Assembly: GCF_035994945.1 (NCBI RefSeq)
Contig: NZ_CP108677.1
Coordinates: forward strand, 868,001 to 932,000
Direction: 5' to 3'
Length of the DNA stretch: 64,000 nt
Origin: Streptomyces sp. NBC_01216
Lineage (GTDB): Bacteria; Actinomycetota; Actinomycetes; Streptomycetales; Streptomycetaceae
Below are positions 34,999-44,838 of the stretch, in pieces (the first letter of the stretch is position 1; each line of letters starts with the position of its first letter). Below the pieces are notes generated by a model that saw only the letters and a program-made list of their open reading frames with translations, was not told where the DNA came from and made no database searches. Both the position numbers and the translations under genes were made by a program.

Positions 34999-36303
34999 AT
35001 GCCCACTGCCCGAGCCGCCAGCAAGGCCGCACTCCGACTCGGTGCGGCCGTCCTCACCGGGGCGCTCCTCGCCGCCTGCGGATCCGGTGGATCCGACGGC
35101 GCCTCCGACGAAGCGGGCGGCAAGGTCACGCTCACCGTGGATCTGTTCGGCTCGTTCGGCTACAAGGAGGCCGGACTCTACGCCGCCTACGAGAAGGCGC
35201 ACCCGAACGTCACGATCAAGCAGACCGACACCGAGGACGAGCAGGACTACTGGAAGTCGCTGCAGACCCGGCTCGCCGGTGGCGGCGGACTCGCCGACGT
35301 CCAGGGCATCGAGGTGGGTCGCATCGCCTCCGTCACCCAGCAGCAGGCCGACAAGTTCGAGGACCTGACGGCGTACGGGGCCGGTGGGCTCGAGACGGAG
35401 TTCGCGAGCGCCACCTGGTCCGCGGCCACCACCGAGGACGGCAAGGTCCTCGGACTGGGCACGGACGTCGGCCCCGAGGCCATGTGCTACCGCCGTGACC
35501 TCTTCGAGCAGGCGGGCCTGCCGACCGACCGCACGGAACTGGCGCGGAAGTGGTCCACCTGGGACGGCTACCTGGCGCTCGGCAAGCAGTACCAGGCCAA
35601 GGCTCCGGCGAAGAGTGCCTGGCTGGACAGCGTCGGCAGCCTCTACACCGTCATGGTCGGCCAGGAGAAGGAGCGCTACTACGACGCCTCCGGCAAGCTG
35701 ATCTACGCCGACAGCCCGGCCGTGAGGACCGCCTGGGACACCGCGACCGCCGCGGCGGCGGACGGCCTGAGCGCCAAGCTCGACCAGTGGTCCCCACAGT
35801 GGAACCAGGCGTTCTCCGCCGGCTCCTTCGCCACCCTGCCGTGCCCGGCGTGGATGCTCGGCTACATCAAGGGCCAGGCCGGTGACGCCGGCCAGGGCAA
35901 GTGGGACATCGCCGCGCTACCCGGCGGCGCCGGGAACTGGGGCGGCTCCTACCTGGCCGTCCCGCGCGCGGCGAAGCACAAGAAGGAGGCGTACGAGCTG
36001 ATCCGGTGGCTGACCGCCCCCGCCCAGCAGGCGGCCCTCTTCAGGAAGCAGGGCAACTTCCCGTCCTCCACCGGCGCCATCGCCCAGGTGGAGACGGCGA
36101 CGGACCCGTACTTCTCCGGAGCGCCGATCGGCCGGATCTTCGGTGACGCGGCGAAGGCCGCTCCGGTGCAGGTGCTCGGCGTCCACGACAAGAACGTCGC
36201 CGACCAGATCACCAACGCGCTGAGCGAGGTGGAGCGCAAGGGCGTCACGCCCGAGAAGGCATGGTCGAACGCCCGGAAGGGCGTGGCGAACGCCATCGGC
36301 TGA
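34999..36303 (+). CDS. ABC sugar-binding lipoprotein (CebE-like)
   Basis: 434 residues. The lipoprotein signal ends in the lipobox LLAACGSGG. The mature domain fits extracellular solute-binding family 1 (VTLTVDLFGSFGYKEAGLY; GGLADVQGIEVGRI; NWGGSYLAVPRAAKHKKEA). It captures an oligosaccharide for the two downstream permeases. No ATPase gene is in the operon; Streptomyces transporters of this kind often share MsiK, encoded elsewhere. Neighbouring GH1 suggests beta-glucosides such as cello-oligosaccharides, but the ligand is not proven. Confidence 0.92.
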   Translation: MPTARAASKAALRLGAAVLTGALLAACGSGGSDGASDEAGGKVTLTVDLFGSFGYKEAGLYAAYEKAHPNVTIKQTDTEDEQDYWKSLQTRLAGGGGLADVQGIEVGRIASVTQQQADKFEDLTAYGAGGLETEFASATWSAATTEDGKVLGLGTDVGPEAMCYRRDLFEQAGLPTDRTELARKWSTWDGYLALGKQYQAKAPAKSAWLDSVGSLYTVMVGQEKERYYDASGKLIYADSPAVRTAWDTATAAAADGLSAKLDQWSPQWNQAFSAGSFATLPCPAWMLGYIKGQAGDAGQGKWDIAALPGGAGNWGGSYLAVPRAAKHKKEAYELIRWLTAPAQQAALFRKQGNFPSSTGAIAQVETATDPYFSGAPIGRIFGDAAKAAPVQVLGVHDKNVADQITNALSEVERKGVTPEKAWSNARKGVANAIG

Positions 36304-36321
36304 CGCCCGGCCCGGGGACGG

Positions 36322-36343
36322 GGCGGGTGGCGGCCGACCCGCC
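36322..36343 (+). terminator. possible intra-operon attenuating hairpin
   Basis: GGCGGGT / ACCCGCC with an eight-base loop, in the 133-base gap between binding-protein and permease genes. It may lower permease expression relative to the lipoprotein. Confidence 0.35.
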
Positions 36344-36436
36344 GGCCCCGGCTCCGAGCCCCTCGCCCGCACCGCACCCCACGTCCCTCCCGCGTCACCC
36401 CGTAGCGTATTCCCGACCGACCCGAAGGGCCGCACC

Positions 36437-37402
36437 GTGACCCTCACCGCCTCCGGAGCGACGACGGCGCCCGTCCCGCCGTCGCCACCCCGGTCCGCCG
36501 GCCGCCCGGCACGCCGCCGGTGGCACGCCCTCACTCCGTACGCCTATCTCGCCCCGTTCTTCACCCTGTTCGCCGCCTTCGGACTCTTCCCGCTGCTCTA
36601 CACCGCCTTCGTCTCCCTCTACCGGGTGGAGCTCCAGACACCCGGTGAGATGGAGTGGCGAGGGCTCGGCAACTACACGGCCCTCCTGACCGACGAGTTC
36701 TTCTGGACCGCGCTGCGCAACACCTTCACCATCGGGGTGCTGTCCACCCTCCCGCAGCTCGCCATGGCCCTGGGGCTCGCGCACCTGCTGCACTTCAAGC
36801 TGCGCGGCCGGACCTTCTTCCGCACCGCGATGCTGCTGCCGTACGCGACCTCCGTGGCAGCCGCCACTCTCGTCTTCGCGCAGCTCTTCGGCCGGGACTT
36901 CGGCCTGGTCAACTACGGCCTCTCGCTGATCGGCGTCGATCCCGTCGACTGGCAGAACGACACGGTCGCCTCGCAGCTCGCCGTCTCCTCGATCGTGATC
37001 TGGCGCTGGACCGGGTACAACGCGCTGATCTACCTCGCGGGCATGCAGTCCATCCCTGGTGAGCTGTACGAGGCGGCGGAGATGGACGGCGCCTCGCGCC
37101 TGCGCCAGTTCCTCCACGTGACACTGCCCGGCCTGCGCCCCACGATCGTCTTCACCGCCGTCGTCTCCACCATCGGCGCCACCCAGCTCTTCGGCGAGCC
37201 GCTGCTCTTCGAGGGCTCGGTGTCGGGCGGCATCTCGCACCAGTACCAGACGCTCGGTCTCTACCTGTACGAACAGGGCTGGGGCTTCTTCCACCTGGGC
37301 CGGGCCGCCGCGATCGCCTGGCTGATGTTCCTGCTCATCCTGCTGCTGGTCGGGGTCAACGCCCTGATCGTCCGGCGGCGTTCGCTCAAGGGAGTCAGGT
37401 GA
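36437..37402 (+). CDS. ABC sugar permease, MalF/CebF type
   Basis: 321 residues with about six membrane helices (first: [20 protein letters not shown]). The cytoplasmic EAA loop that docks the ATPase is [20 protein letters not shown]. The Pro-rich N-terminus is cytoplasmic. GTG start at 36437. Its stop overlaps the next permease start (TGATG). Confidence 0.93.
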   Translation: MTLTASGATTAPVPPSPPRSAGRPARRRWHALTPYAYLAPFFTLFAAFGLFPLLYTAFVSLYRVELQTPGEMEWRGLGNYTALLTDEFFWTALRNTFTIGVLSTLPQLAMALGLAHLLHFKLRGRTFFRTAMLLPYATSVAAATLVFAQLFGRDFGLVNYGLSLIGVDPVDWQNDTVASQLAVSSIVIWRWTGYNALIYLAGMQSIPGELYEAAEMDGASRLRQFLHVTLPGLRPTIVFTAVVSTIGATQLFGEPLLFEGSVSGGISHQYQTLGLYLYEQGWGFFHLGRAAAIAWLMFLLILLLVGVNALIVRRRSLKGVR

Positions 37403-38238
37403 TGGCCGCACGCGCCGCCCGTACGGGTCACGGTGGCGGGATCACGTACGCGATCCTCGTCCTGGCCGTCCTCGTCTCCGCCTTCCCGTTCTACTGGACG
37501 ATCGTCGCCGCCAGCCGGTCCAACGCGGACCTGGCCCAGGTGCCCCCGACACTGCTGCCGGGACCGAACCTCCTCCGCAACATCGAGGCGGTGCTGGAGG
37601 AGGCGGACATCGGCAAGGCCCTCCTGAACTCGCTGATCGTCTCCGGCTCCGTCACCGTCGGGACGGTGCTGTGCTGCACGCTGGCCGGGTTCGCCTTCGC
37701 CAAGCTCCGCTTCCGGGGCCGGGGCGCGCTGCTCGCGCTCACCGTCGGCACCATGATGATCCCGCCGCAGCTGGGGGTCATTCCCCTGTTCATGCTGATC
37801 GCCGAGCTGGGCTGGGCGAACCGGCTCCAGTCGGTGATCCTGCCGGGCCTGGTCTCGGCCTTCGGGGTCTTCTTCATGCGCCAGTTCCTGGTGCAGGCGC
37901 TGCCGGACGAGCTGATCGAGGCGGCCCGGGTCGACGGCGCATCCTCCGCGCGGATCTTCCGGTCGATCGTGGTACCCGTCGCCCGGCCCGGTATGGCCGT
38001 GCTGGGACTGCTCACCTTCATGGCCTCATGGAACGACTTCTTCTGGCCCGTCGTCGCCCTGTCCTCGCAGGAGCCCACCGTGCAGGTCGCCCTGCGACAG
38101 CTCGGCGGCGGATACGTCCACGACCAGTCCGTGATCATGGCCGGCACCCTGCTCGGCACGCTGCCCGTGCTCCTCGTCTTCGGCCTGCTCGGCCGGCAGA
38201 TCGTCGGCGGCATCATGCAGGGCGCCGTCAAGGGCTGA
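37402..38238 (+). CDS. ABC sugar permease, MalG/CebG type
   Basis: 278 residues with six membrane helices. The EAA loop is [20 protein letters not shown]. The ATG at 37402 shares one base with the previous stop; a GTG directly before it is an alternative. Pairs with the preceding MalF-type subunit to form the transport channel. Confidence 0.93.
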   Translation: MAARAARTGHGGGITYAILVLAVLVSAFPFYWTIVAASRSNADLAQVPPTLLPGPNLLRNIEAVLEEADIGKALLNSLIVSGSVTVGTVLCCTLAGFAFAKLRFRGRGALLALTVGTMMIPPQLGVIPLFMLIAELGWANRLQSVILPGLVSAFGVFFMRQFLVQALPDELIEAARVDGASSARIFRSIVVPVARPGMAVLGLLTFMASWNDFFWPVVALSSQEPTVQVALRQLGGGYVHDQSVIMAGTLLGTLPVLLVFGLLGRQIVGGIMQGAVKG

Positions 38239-38276
38239 CCCCCATCCTCTTTCCTTCTCACGGGAGTTCCTTCCTG

Positions 38277-39644
38277 ATGAACGCTCTCTTCCCTGCCGGA
38301 TTCCGCTGGGGCTCGGCCACCGCCGCGTACCAGATCGAGGGCGCGGCGGCCGAGGACGGCCGCACCCCGTCGATCTGGGACACCTTCAGCCGTACGCCGG
38401 GCAAGGTGCGCAACGGCGACACCGGGGACATCGCCGCCGACCACTACCACCGGGTGCGCGAGGACGTGGCCCTGATGAAGTCCGTCGGGCTCACCGACTA
38501 CCGTTTCTCCCTGGCCTGGCCCCGTGTCCAGCCGACGGGGCGCGGACCGGCCGGGCAGAAGGGGCTGGACTTCTACCGCTGCCTCGCCGACGAACTGCTG
38601 GAGGCGGGCATCCGCCCGGTCGCCACGCTGTACCACTGGGATCTCCCGCAGGAGCTGGAGGACGCGGGCGGCTGGCCGGAGCGGGCGACCGCCGAACGGT
38701 TCGCCGAGTACGCGGGTCTCGCCGCCGAGGCGCTCGGCGACCGGATCGGTACCTGGACGACGCTCAACGAACCCTGGTGCGCGGCCTTCCTCGGGTACGG
38801 CTCGGGTGTCCACGCCCCCGGGCGCGCCGACGACCAGGCCGCGCTGCGTGCCGCGCACCACCTCAACCTGGCGCACGGGCTGGCCGTCCGGGCGCTGCGG
38901 GACGCGCTGCCGACCACCGTGGAGGTCTCGCTGACCCTCAACCTGCATGTGGCCCGGCCCCTGACCGACACGCCGCAGGACGTGGACGCGGCCCGCAGGA
39001 TCGACGCCGTGGGCAACCGGATCTTCCTCGATCCGGTCTTCCACGGGCGGCTGCCCGCCGACCTGGTGGCGGACACCGCACACCTCACCGACTGGTCCTT
39101 CGTGCGGGACGGCGACCTGACGGCGATCTCCGCCCCGATCGACTCGCTCGGGGTCAACTACTACTCCCCCGCCCTCGTGGCCGCCGGCCGTTCGGAGTCA
39201 CCCTCCGCCTGGCCGGGCGCGGCGGACCACGTGCGGTTCCTGCCCGCGCCGGGGCCGCGGACGGCGATGGACTGGCCGGTGGACGCGAGCGGTCTGCACG
39301 AACTGCTGCTCCGGCTCCGCGACGAGTTGCCCGGAGTGCCCCTGCTGATCACCGAGAACGGCGCCGCGTACGACGACTACGCCGACCCGGAGGGCGCGGT
39401 CCACGACCCGGAGCGCGTCGCCTACCTGGACGCGCACCTCGCGGCCGTGCGCCGAGCGATCGACGACGGCGCGGACGTACGCGGCTACTTCCTGTGGTCC
39501 CTGCTCGACAACTTCGAGTGGGCCTACGGCTACGGCAAGCGCTTCGGCATCGTCCACGTGGACTTCGCGAGCCAGCGCCGTACGCCCAAGGACAGCGCGC
39601 ACTGGTACGCGGAGGTCATCGCGCGCGGCGGGCTCCCACGCTGA
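38277..39644 (+). CDS. GH1 beta-glucosidase (cytoplasmic, BglC-like)
   Basis: 455-residue glycoside hydrolase family 1. The acid/base glutamate is in TLNEPW and the nucleophile glutamate in [12 protein letters not shown]. Other GH1 marks: [15 protein letters not shown] near the start and [14 protein letters not shown] near the end. No signal peptide, so it acts on imported sugar. GGGAG lies ten bases upstream of the ATG. Last gene of the uptake operon; its end overlaps the convergent MpaB-family gene by 29 bases. Confidence 0.95.
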   Translation: MNALFPAGFRWGSATAAYQIEGAAAEDGRTPSIWDTFSRTPGKVRNGDTGDIAADHYHRVREDVALMKSVGLTDYRFSLAWPRVQPTGRGPAGQKGLDFYRCLADELLEAGIRPVATLYHWDLPQELEDAGGWPERATAERFAEYAGLAAEALGDRIGTWTTLNEPWCAAFLGYGSGVHAPGRADDQAALRAAHHLNLAHGLAVRALRDALPTTVEVSLTLNLHVARPLTDTPQDVDAARRIDAVGNRIFLDPVFHGRLPADLVADTAHLTDWSFVRDGDLTAISAPIDSLGVNYYSPALVAAGRSESPSAWPGAADHVRFLPAPGPRTAMDWPVDASGLHELLLRLRDELPGVPLLITENGAAYDDYADPEGAVHDPERVAYLDAHLAAVRRAIDDGADVRGYFLWSLLDNFEWAYGYGKRFGIVHVDFASQRRTPKDSAHWYAEVIARGGLPR

Positions 39645-40590
39645 GCCGTGCCTCCCGGCGCGCCGTCCGGGCCGCCGGGAGGTAGCGCCACCGCTCGGGG
39701 AGTACGGGAACCACGGCCCGTACGACCCGGGTGAACCGGCGCAGCCGGCGCTCCTGGGTGCCGGTCCACGCCAGGCCGAGCGCCTCGCGGGCGTCCGGGG
39801 GTATCAGGCCGACGGTGACGAAGCGGCGGAAACGGGCCAGCGGCGGCAGGAGCAGGGGCCAGAGCGCGGTGAGCAGCAGGCGCAGTGGTAGCGGACCGCG
39901 GTCGGGGGGCGGCACGGGCCGGTCGGTGGCGACCAGCTCCCGCAGGACGGCCGTGGGCTCCAGCCCGTCCTGGAGCATCGCGCGGTAGTAGGGCCAGAAC
40001 TCCTCGACCGTCTGCGGCATGTCCCGGTCGTGGATGCCGAGGATCCTGCCGACCTGGAGCCACTCGGCGTAGAGCCGCCGGTCCTGCGCCTCGGTCAGCG
40101 GGCGGAAGAGATAGCGCAGGCCGTGGTGGTACACGGGGTAGCCGGTGGCGTGGACCCAGGCGTAGTTCGCGGGGGTGAGGGCGTGGTAGGGGCGGCCTCG
40201 GGTGTCGGTGCCGCGGATCGTCTTGTGGAGCCGGCGCAGCCTGCGCCCTTCCTCGGCGGCGGCCTCGCCGCCGTACACCCACAGCAGGGCCGAGCGCAGT
40301 GACCGTTCCCCGCGGCCCCACGGGTCGGTGCGGAAGACGGAGTGCTCGTCGACACCGGCACCGACCGCGGGGTGGGCGACCTGCAGAGCGAGCGCGGCGG
40401 GCAGCATGAGCAGGCCGCGGACGTCGCCGGCGACGGTCCAGAGCACACCGCCGGGCGGGGGTGGCGCTGGGTCGTCGTCGGGGCGGGGCACGCGGGCGCC
40501 TTCACCGCGTTCTTCCCGGCCCTCCGGACCCACGCCGGCCGCCGACCGCCCCTCGGCCTCTCGTCGGTTCTCGTCGCCTCGCGACCTCAT
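39616..40590 (-). CDS. MpaB-family (DUF2236) protein, putative oxygenase
   Basis: 324 residues. The charged N-terminus (about 45 residues) is followed by the DUF2236 core: [25 protein letters not shown], then [32 protein letters not shown] and [11 protein letters not shown]. Members include the MpaB' oxygenase and, more distantly, latex-clearing proteins that bind haem. The ATG has GAGGA just upstream. No redox partner is next to it. The reaction is unknown. Confidence 0.85.
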   Translation of the reverse strand: MRSRGDENRREAEGRSAAGVGPEGREERGEGARVPRPDDDPAPPPPGGVLWTVAGDVRGLLMLPAALALQVAHPAVGAGVDEHSVFRTDPWGRGERSLRSALLWVYGGEAAAEEGRRLRRLHKTIRGTDTRGRPYHALTPANYAWVHATGYPVYHHGLRYLFRPLTEAQDRRLYAEWLQVGRILGIHDRDMPQTVEEFWPYYRAMLQDGLEPTAVLRELVATDRPVPPPDRGPLPLRLLLTALWPLLLPPLARFRRFVTVGLIPPDAREALGLAWTGTQERRLRRFTRVVRAVVPVLPERWRYLPAARTARREARLSVGARRAR

Positions 40591-40725
40591 GCGTCCTCGC
40601 AGGTCCTCGTGTGTCCTGATGCCCTCAGCCTGCTCCGGCCGTGGGCCTCGGGCAAGGTCCGGTCATGGCTCGGGGCCGTGTCCCGGGCGGCTGCCCGGGA
40701 CACGGCCCCGTCCTCGCGGTGGGTG

Positions 40726-41214
40726 TCAGCCGCGGCCGGCGCCGACCGGCTCGCCGACGATGCGGCCGGCCAGGGCGTGGGCCCAGGCGTCGACGTCGGC
40801 GTTGAGGTCGCGCTCGGCGGCGGCGCGCTCGGCGGCGATGCGCTCGGCTCCCTCGGCCAGGATGGCCTCGCGCTCGCGGATGCCCTCGGCGCGAGCGGCG
40901 GCGATGGCCGCGGCACCCTCCTCGGTGGCACGGGAGCGGATGCGGGCGGCCTCGTGGCGGGCCTCGGCGAGCTCGGCCTCGTACTGCTCACGGATCTGCG
41001 TGGCCTCGGCCCGCAGGTCGTCGGCGCGCTCGGTGCCGCCGGCGATGGCGTCCTCGCGCTCGGCGAGGGTGCGGTTGATCTTCGGCAGGATTCCCTTGGC
41101 CAGGATGAGGAAGGTCAGGCCGAACACCACGAGGCCGAGGATGAGCTCGGCCGTCACGGGGTTGAGGGGACCGAGGTCCATGTCGAAGATCGTCGAATTC
41201 TGCGCGAGGGTCAT
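40726..41214 (-). CDS. orphan ATP-synthase subunit b-like protein
   Basis: 162 residues. One N-terminal membrane helix (LILGLVVFGLTFLILAKGIL) leads directly into PKINRTLAEREDAIAGG and a long Ala/Glu/Arg-rich coiled coil, the layout of F0F1 subunit b. No other atp gene is near; the flanks are an MpaB-family gene and a sphingomyelinase. It is therefore a paralogue outside the atp operon. The start at 41214 (M-T-L-A-Q-N-S) lacks a strong ribosome site; an upstream in-frame extension looks unlikely. It could incorporate into ATP synthase or act alone as a membrane-anchored coiled coil. Confidence 0.83.
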   Translation of the reverse strand: MTLAQNSTIFDMDLGPLNPVTAELILGLVVFGLTFLILAKGILPKINRTLAEREDAIAGGTERADDLRAEATQIREQYEAELAEARHEAARIRSRATEEGAAAIAAARAEGIREREAILAEGAERIAAERAAAERDLNADVDAWAHALAGRIVGEPVGAGRG

Positions 41215-41384
41215 GCGCGCATGATACCTGGTCCCGATTCCGACAATTCGCGCACCTGCTCGATAGTTGGCACGTTCTTGCGGGGCGGGCAAGATTCCCG
41301 GCACCTGATGGCTACCGAAAGGTAACTACGGCTGCTTTGATGTGCGGCGCCGGTCCAACCCCCCACCCTCACTTGGGAGTTCCA

Positions 41385-42377
41385 GTGCAGTCTGCCGCGC
41401 TCCGCCGGATCCACGGCGTCACCCTTTCCCTGGCGCTCGCCGCCGCCACCCTGACCGCGACCGCGACCGCCGCCTCCGCCGCCCCGGCCGCCGGGACCCC
41501 GGAACTGAAGGTGCTCACGTACAACACCTTCCTCTTCAGCAAGACCCTCTACCCGAACTGGGGACAGGACCACCGGGCCAAGGCGATCCCGGCCACCTCG
41601 TTCTTCCGGGACAACGACGTCGTCGTGCTCCAGGAGGCATTCGACAACTCCTCCTCGGACGCGCTGAAGGCCGCGGCAACGGCCGAGTACCCGTACCAGA
41701 CGCCGGTCATGGGCCGCAGCAAGAGCGGCTGGGACGCCACGGGCGGCTCCTACTCGGCGCTCACCCCTGAGGACGGCGGGGTGACGATCCTCAGCAAGTG
41801 GCCGATCGTCCGCAAAGAGCAGTACGTCTACAAGGACGCCTGCGGGGCCGACTGGTACTCCAACAAGGGCTTCGTCTACACGGTGCTCGACGTGAACGGC
41901 ACCCGCGTCCACGTGGTCGGCACCCACGCCCAGTCCACCGACCCCGGCTGCTCGTCGGGCCAGGCGGCGCAGACGCGCAGCCGGCAGTTCAAGGCCATGG
42001 ACGCCTTCCTGGACGCCAAGCGGATACCGGCGGGCGAGCAGGTCCTGGTCGCCGGCGACTTCAACGTCGACTCCCGGACCCCGGAGTACGACACGATGCT
42101 CGCCGACGCGGGCCTGGTCGGCGCGGACGCCCGCACCGGACACCCGTACTCCTTCGACACCGCGCTCAACTCGATCGCCTCGGACCGCTACCCGGACGAC
42201 CCGCGCGAGGACCTGGACTACGTCCTGCACCGAGCCGGACACGTCCGCCCGACGGGCTGGACGAACAAGGTGGTCCTCGAGCAGAGCGCGCCCTGGACGG
42301 TCTCCAGCTGGGGCACCAGGTACACCTACACGAACCTGTCGGACCACTACCCCGTGACGGCCTACCCGGCCGGCTGA
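41385..42377 (+). CDS. secreted sphingomyelin phosphodiesterase (neutral sphingomyelinase C)
   Basis: 330 residues with an endonuclease/exonuclease/phosphatase fold. The signal peptide GVTLSLALAAATLTATATAA ends near ASAAPA. Catalytic motifs: VLTYNTFLF, VVLQEAFDN (metal glutamate), VAGDFNVDSRT and NLSDHYPV (catalytic histidine). The GTG at 41385 has GGGAG six bases upstream. It hydrolyses sphingomyelin or related phospholipids outside the cell. A strong hairpin follows the stop. Confidence 0.93.
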   Translation: MQSAALRRIHGVTLSLALAAATLTATATAASAAPAAGTPELKVLTYNTFLFSKTLYPNWGQDHRAKAIPATSFFRDNDVVVLQEAFDNSSSDALKAAATAEYPYQTPVMGRSKSGWDATGGSYSALTPEDGGVTILSKWPIVRKEQYVYKDACGADWYSNKGFVYTVLDVNGTRVHVVGTHAQSTDPGCSSGQAAQTRSRQFKAMDAFLDAKRIPAGEQVLVAGDFNVDSRTPEYDTMLADAGLVGADARTGHPYSFDTALNSIASDRYPDDPREDLDYVLHRAGHVRPTGWTNKVVLEQSAPWTVSSWGTRYTYTNLSDHYPVTAYPAG

Positions 42378-42389
42378 CCCGGACCGCGC

Positions 42390-42434
42390 CCGCCGGTGCC
42401 TCCCGTGACGCCGTTCACACGGAGGCACCGGCGG
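42390..42434 (+). terminator. hairpin terminator after the sphingomyelinase
   Basis: Perfect 14-bp stem CCGCCGGTGCCTCC / GGAGGCACCGGCGG with a 17-base loop, starting 12 bases after the stop. Confidence 0.75.
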
Positions 42435-42484
42435 CGCACTCCCGCGCGGCCCCAGGCGCCGCGCGCACCGCCGCTCCCGCCCCC

Positions 42485-42508
42485 GCTCCCGCTCCCGCTC
42501 CCGCTCCC
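42485..42508. repeat. hexanucleotide tandem repeat (GCTCCC)4
   Basis: Four perfect GCTCCC units, with further partial units on both sides, in the gap ahead of the RpiR regulator. Confidence 0.85.
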
Positions 42509-42582
42509 GCCCAACGACCGCATCCTGCGGCGACCGCGAGTGAACTATCTTGGGCGACAGTGGGGACGAAGGGAGACACTCC

Positions 42583-43509
42583 GTGCCATCAGACCAGCAG
42601 GCGCGCGCCCAGGCGGCGGCGATCACCCCCGGCAGACGCTCCGGAGAGACAGAAGAGGCGACCCCCGTGGAGCGGGTACGCGCCCTCTTCGGCGGGCACC
42701 GCCTCTCACCCGGGCAGCGGCGCATCGCCCAGTTCCTCATCGACCACCTCACGGAGGCCGCCTTTCTGTCGATCACCGAACTCGCGGAACGCGTCGGGGT
42801 GAGCCAGCCGTCCGTGACGCGCTTCGCGTCCTCGCTCGGCTTCAGCGGGTACCCGGCCCTCCGGGAGGCACTCCAGCCGATCGCACTCAGCGCCATCGGC
42901 GGAGCGCGCGAGGGGCGCGAGGAACAGCGCCCGAACGAGCTCCAGGAGGCGGTCGACGCGGAGATCCGCAACCTGGCGTCCCTGCGCCGCACCCTCGCGG
43001 ACGCCGACCGGATCCTCGGCATCGGCCGCGAGCTGGCCCACTCCGTCCCGCTCACCGTGCTGGGCCTGCGCATCTCCGTGGGGCTGGCCGAACACTTCGC
43101 CTACGCGGCCCGGCGCATCCACCCCGACGTCCGGGTGGTGACACGTGGCGGGAGCGTCGCCTACGACGCCCTGCTGCAGTCGCGCGAGGCGGGCGGCACC
43201 TGGGTCCTGGCCTTCGCGATGCCCCGCCACGCGAACGAGACCCTGGCCGCCGTGCGCGCCGCCCGGAGCACCGGGCTGAGAGTCGCGCTGATCACGGACC
43301 TGGACCTCGGGCCGCTGACCCACGAGGCCGACGAGGCATTCACCGCCGGAACGGGATCACGCCTCGTGTTCGACTCCTACGCGGCCCCGGGGGTGCTCTC
43401 GGCGGCGATCCTCCAGGCCATGGCGGACGCCGATCCGGAACGCACCCAGGCCCGCCTGGAGAAGTACGAGCACGCCTCGGAGCTGTACGACTTCTTCCTG
43501 GAGGACTGA
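42583..43509 (+). CDS. MurR/RpiR-family regulator with SIS domain
   Basis: 308 residues. The N-terminal RpiR helix-turn-helix has LSPGQRRIAQFLIDHLTEAA and ITELAERVGVSQPSVTRFASSLGF. The C-terminal SIS sugar-phosphate domain spans about 130-290 (LTVLGLRISVGLAEHFAYAA; GTWVLAFAMPRHANETL). GTG at 42583 has GGGAG seven bases upstream; a longer frame from 42550 is less likely. No sugar-phosphate enzyme is adjacent, so its target is elsewhere or unknown. An intrinsic terminator follows. Confidence 0.9.
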   Translation: MPSDQQARAQAAAITPGRRSGETEEATPVERVRALFGGHRLSPGQRRIAQFLIDHLTEAAFLSITELAERVGVSQPSVTRFASSLGFSGYPALREALQPIALSAIGGAREGREEQRPNELQEAVDAEIRNLASLRRTLADADRILGIGRELAHSVPLTVLGLRISVGLAEHFAYAARRIHPDVRVVTRGGSVAYDALLQSREAGGTWVLAFAMPRHANETLAAVRAARSTGLRVALITDLDLGPLTHEADEAFTAGTGSRLVFDSYAAPGVLSAAILQAMADADPERTQARLEKYEHASELYDFFLED

Positions 43510-43510
43510 G

Positions 43511-43541
43511 CCGGTCCCGCGCCGCGGTACCGGTCTTTTTT
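43511..43541 (+). terminator. intrinsic terminator with U-tract
   Basis: CCGGTCCCGC and GCGGTACCGG form a ten-pair stem with one mismatch and a three-base loop, followed by TCTTTTTT. It starts two bases after the RpiR stop. Confidence 0.8.
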
Positions 43542-43549
43542 CGCCCCGC

Positions 43550-43612
43550 GGACGAATGAATTTTTTCATGCCCTTGCTTACTCGACGGTATATATATTTA
43601 CTACCAGTACCC
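43550..43612. other. A/T-rich island between RpiR and a hypothetical gene
   Basis: ATGAATTTTTTCAT and GGTATATATATTTACTACC lie within about 50 bases, in sharp contrast to the surrounding sequence. It may be a promoter/upstream element for the gene at 43782 or a melting site. Confidence 0.55.
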
Positions 43613-43781
43613 CCGAGGACTCGAACAGAAAACCGACGGGTCGCCCCCTCCTCCTCGCGACCCCGACTGTTCCCCCGGGGCACTCCGCGCTCGCGCGGGT
43701 CCCCTCCGCGGCGGCTCCGGTCAACCCCTGGGCCGGGGCCGCCGCACCCCTGTGAACAGGCCCCCTCCGAAGGCGACAACG

Positions 43782-44174
43782 ATGTCCCACCACCGCACTC
43801 AGGTCAGCGCCGACTGGCCGTACTCGGTCATGACCCCGGTCAGTCACAACTGGGAGAGCACGGCCGTCCGCTGGCTCCGCGAGCTGCTGCCGACCCGGTA
43901 CAGCGGGTACAGCACGCTCACGCGCCATCCGGTGCTGCTGGCCCGACACACCCAGCTCCAGATCGAGCACGAGATCCGCGCGGTACGGGTGGCGATGCAG
44001 ACCTGCCGGGCCGAGCTGCCGCCACTCGGCGTGTCCGACCCGACGATCGAGTGCACGATCAGGATGTACGCCGCCGAGCTGGAGCAGCTGAACCGGCTCG
44101 CGCGAGGGGTACGTCTCGTCAAGGATGCGCTGCTCACCAGCGGTGACGGGGCGCGGCGGCGGGCACGGGTCTGA
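43782..44174 (+). CDS. hypothetical helical protein, 130 residues
   Basis: Start M-S-H-H-R-T-Q-V with GAAGG eight bases upstream. The body is helical, with HTQLQIEHEIRAVRVAMQTC and a heptad-like end AAELEQLNRLARGVRLVKDA. No signal peptide or membrane helix. Codon use is typical of the genome. It stands alone after an unusually A/T-rich leader of about 240 bases. Family not recognised; function unknown. Confidence 0.7.
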   Translation: MSHHRTQVSADWPYSVMTPVSHNWESTAVRWLRELLPTRYSGYSTLTRHPVLLARHTQLQIEHEIRAVRVAMQTCRAELPPLGVSDPTIECTIRMYAAELEQLNRLARGVRLVKDALLTSGDGARRRARV

Positions 44175-44358
44175 CGCTCCTGACACGCCCGCCCGGGGCG
44201 ACGCCGCCCGGCGGTCGTCCCGAGGACACCGCACAGCAGGCCCGTGCGCGAGGCGATGCCGGGACGGCGGTGGACGACTGGGTGACGGCGGCGCCGTTGA
44301 CGCAGTTCAGGGCCCGTCCGCGTACCGTCCTGCCGAGCCGCTCGACGCCGGCGGAGTG

Positions 44359-44838
44359 TCAGAGCGCGCCGCCGAAACGGGCGTAGACCCACAGCCCGAC
44401 GGCACCCGCCACACAGAGCAGGACCAGCCATGAGCCGATGCCGGTGTGCCTGCCACGGCGGGGCGGCCGGGTGCGCGCGGGCTTCGGCCGACGGGCCGTG
44501 CGCCGTTCCCGGGCCGGGCCGCCGGCGCCCGCGGCCGGGCCGGTATCGGCGGCGGTGACGTCCGCGAGGAGGCGACGGCAGACCGCGGCCAGTTCACTCG
44601 TCCCGACGGTGAGGTCCACCACGGCCTCGGAGCGGGCGGGCGCCGTGGTCCCGCCGTCGAGCAGGCGTCCGGCCCGCACCCGGGCCTGGTCCTTCCCCCC
44701 GGTCGGCGCCAGACTGAGCCAGCGGCCCACGTGCTCGCCCCGAATCACCACACCCCCGCCGCGCTCGCGGTACACCGTGTGCTCACGCCACAGCAGGCCG
44801 GCCAGCTCGGTGGCCGTCTCTCTGAGTTCCGTGTACAT
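44359..44838 (-). CDS. hypothetical protein with C-terminal membrane anchor
   Basis: 159 residues. The N-terminal half is a small globular-looking domain (LAGLLWREHTVYRERGGGVV, then WLSLAPTGGKDQARV). A basic, Pro/Arg-rich linker (RPKPARTRPPRRGRH) leads to one terminal helix, SWLVLLCVAGAVGLWVY. GGGGAAGG precedes the ATG at 44838. Not recognised. The tail-anchor layout suggests a membrane-tethered cytoplasmic domain. Confidence 0.7.
   Translation of the reverse strand: MYTELRETATELAGLLWREHTVYRERGGGVVIRGEHVGRWLSLAPTGGKDQARVRAGRLLDGGTTAPARSEAVVDLTVGTSELAAVCRRLLADVTAADTGPAAGAGGPARERRTARRPKPARTRPPRRGRHTGIGSWLVLLCVAGAVGLWVYARFGGAL

Noticed and set aside
41215..41304. N-terminal extension of the b-subunit-like gene to 41304
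   Set aside because: The added 30 residues are not helix-like and place extra sequence before the membrane anchor; the family starts near the chosen ATG.
42471..42512. CRISPR-like short repeats (CCCGCT units)
   Set aside because: Simple contiguous hexanucleotide repeat with no spacers.
42396..43559. 387-codon plus-strand frame over the RpiR gene
   Set aside because: Arg/Pro-rich shadow of the RpiR frame, which has a helix-turn-helix and SIS domain.
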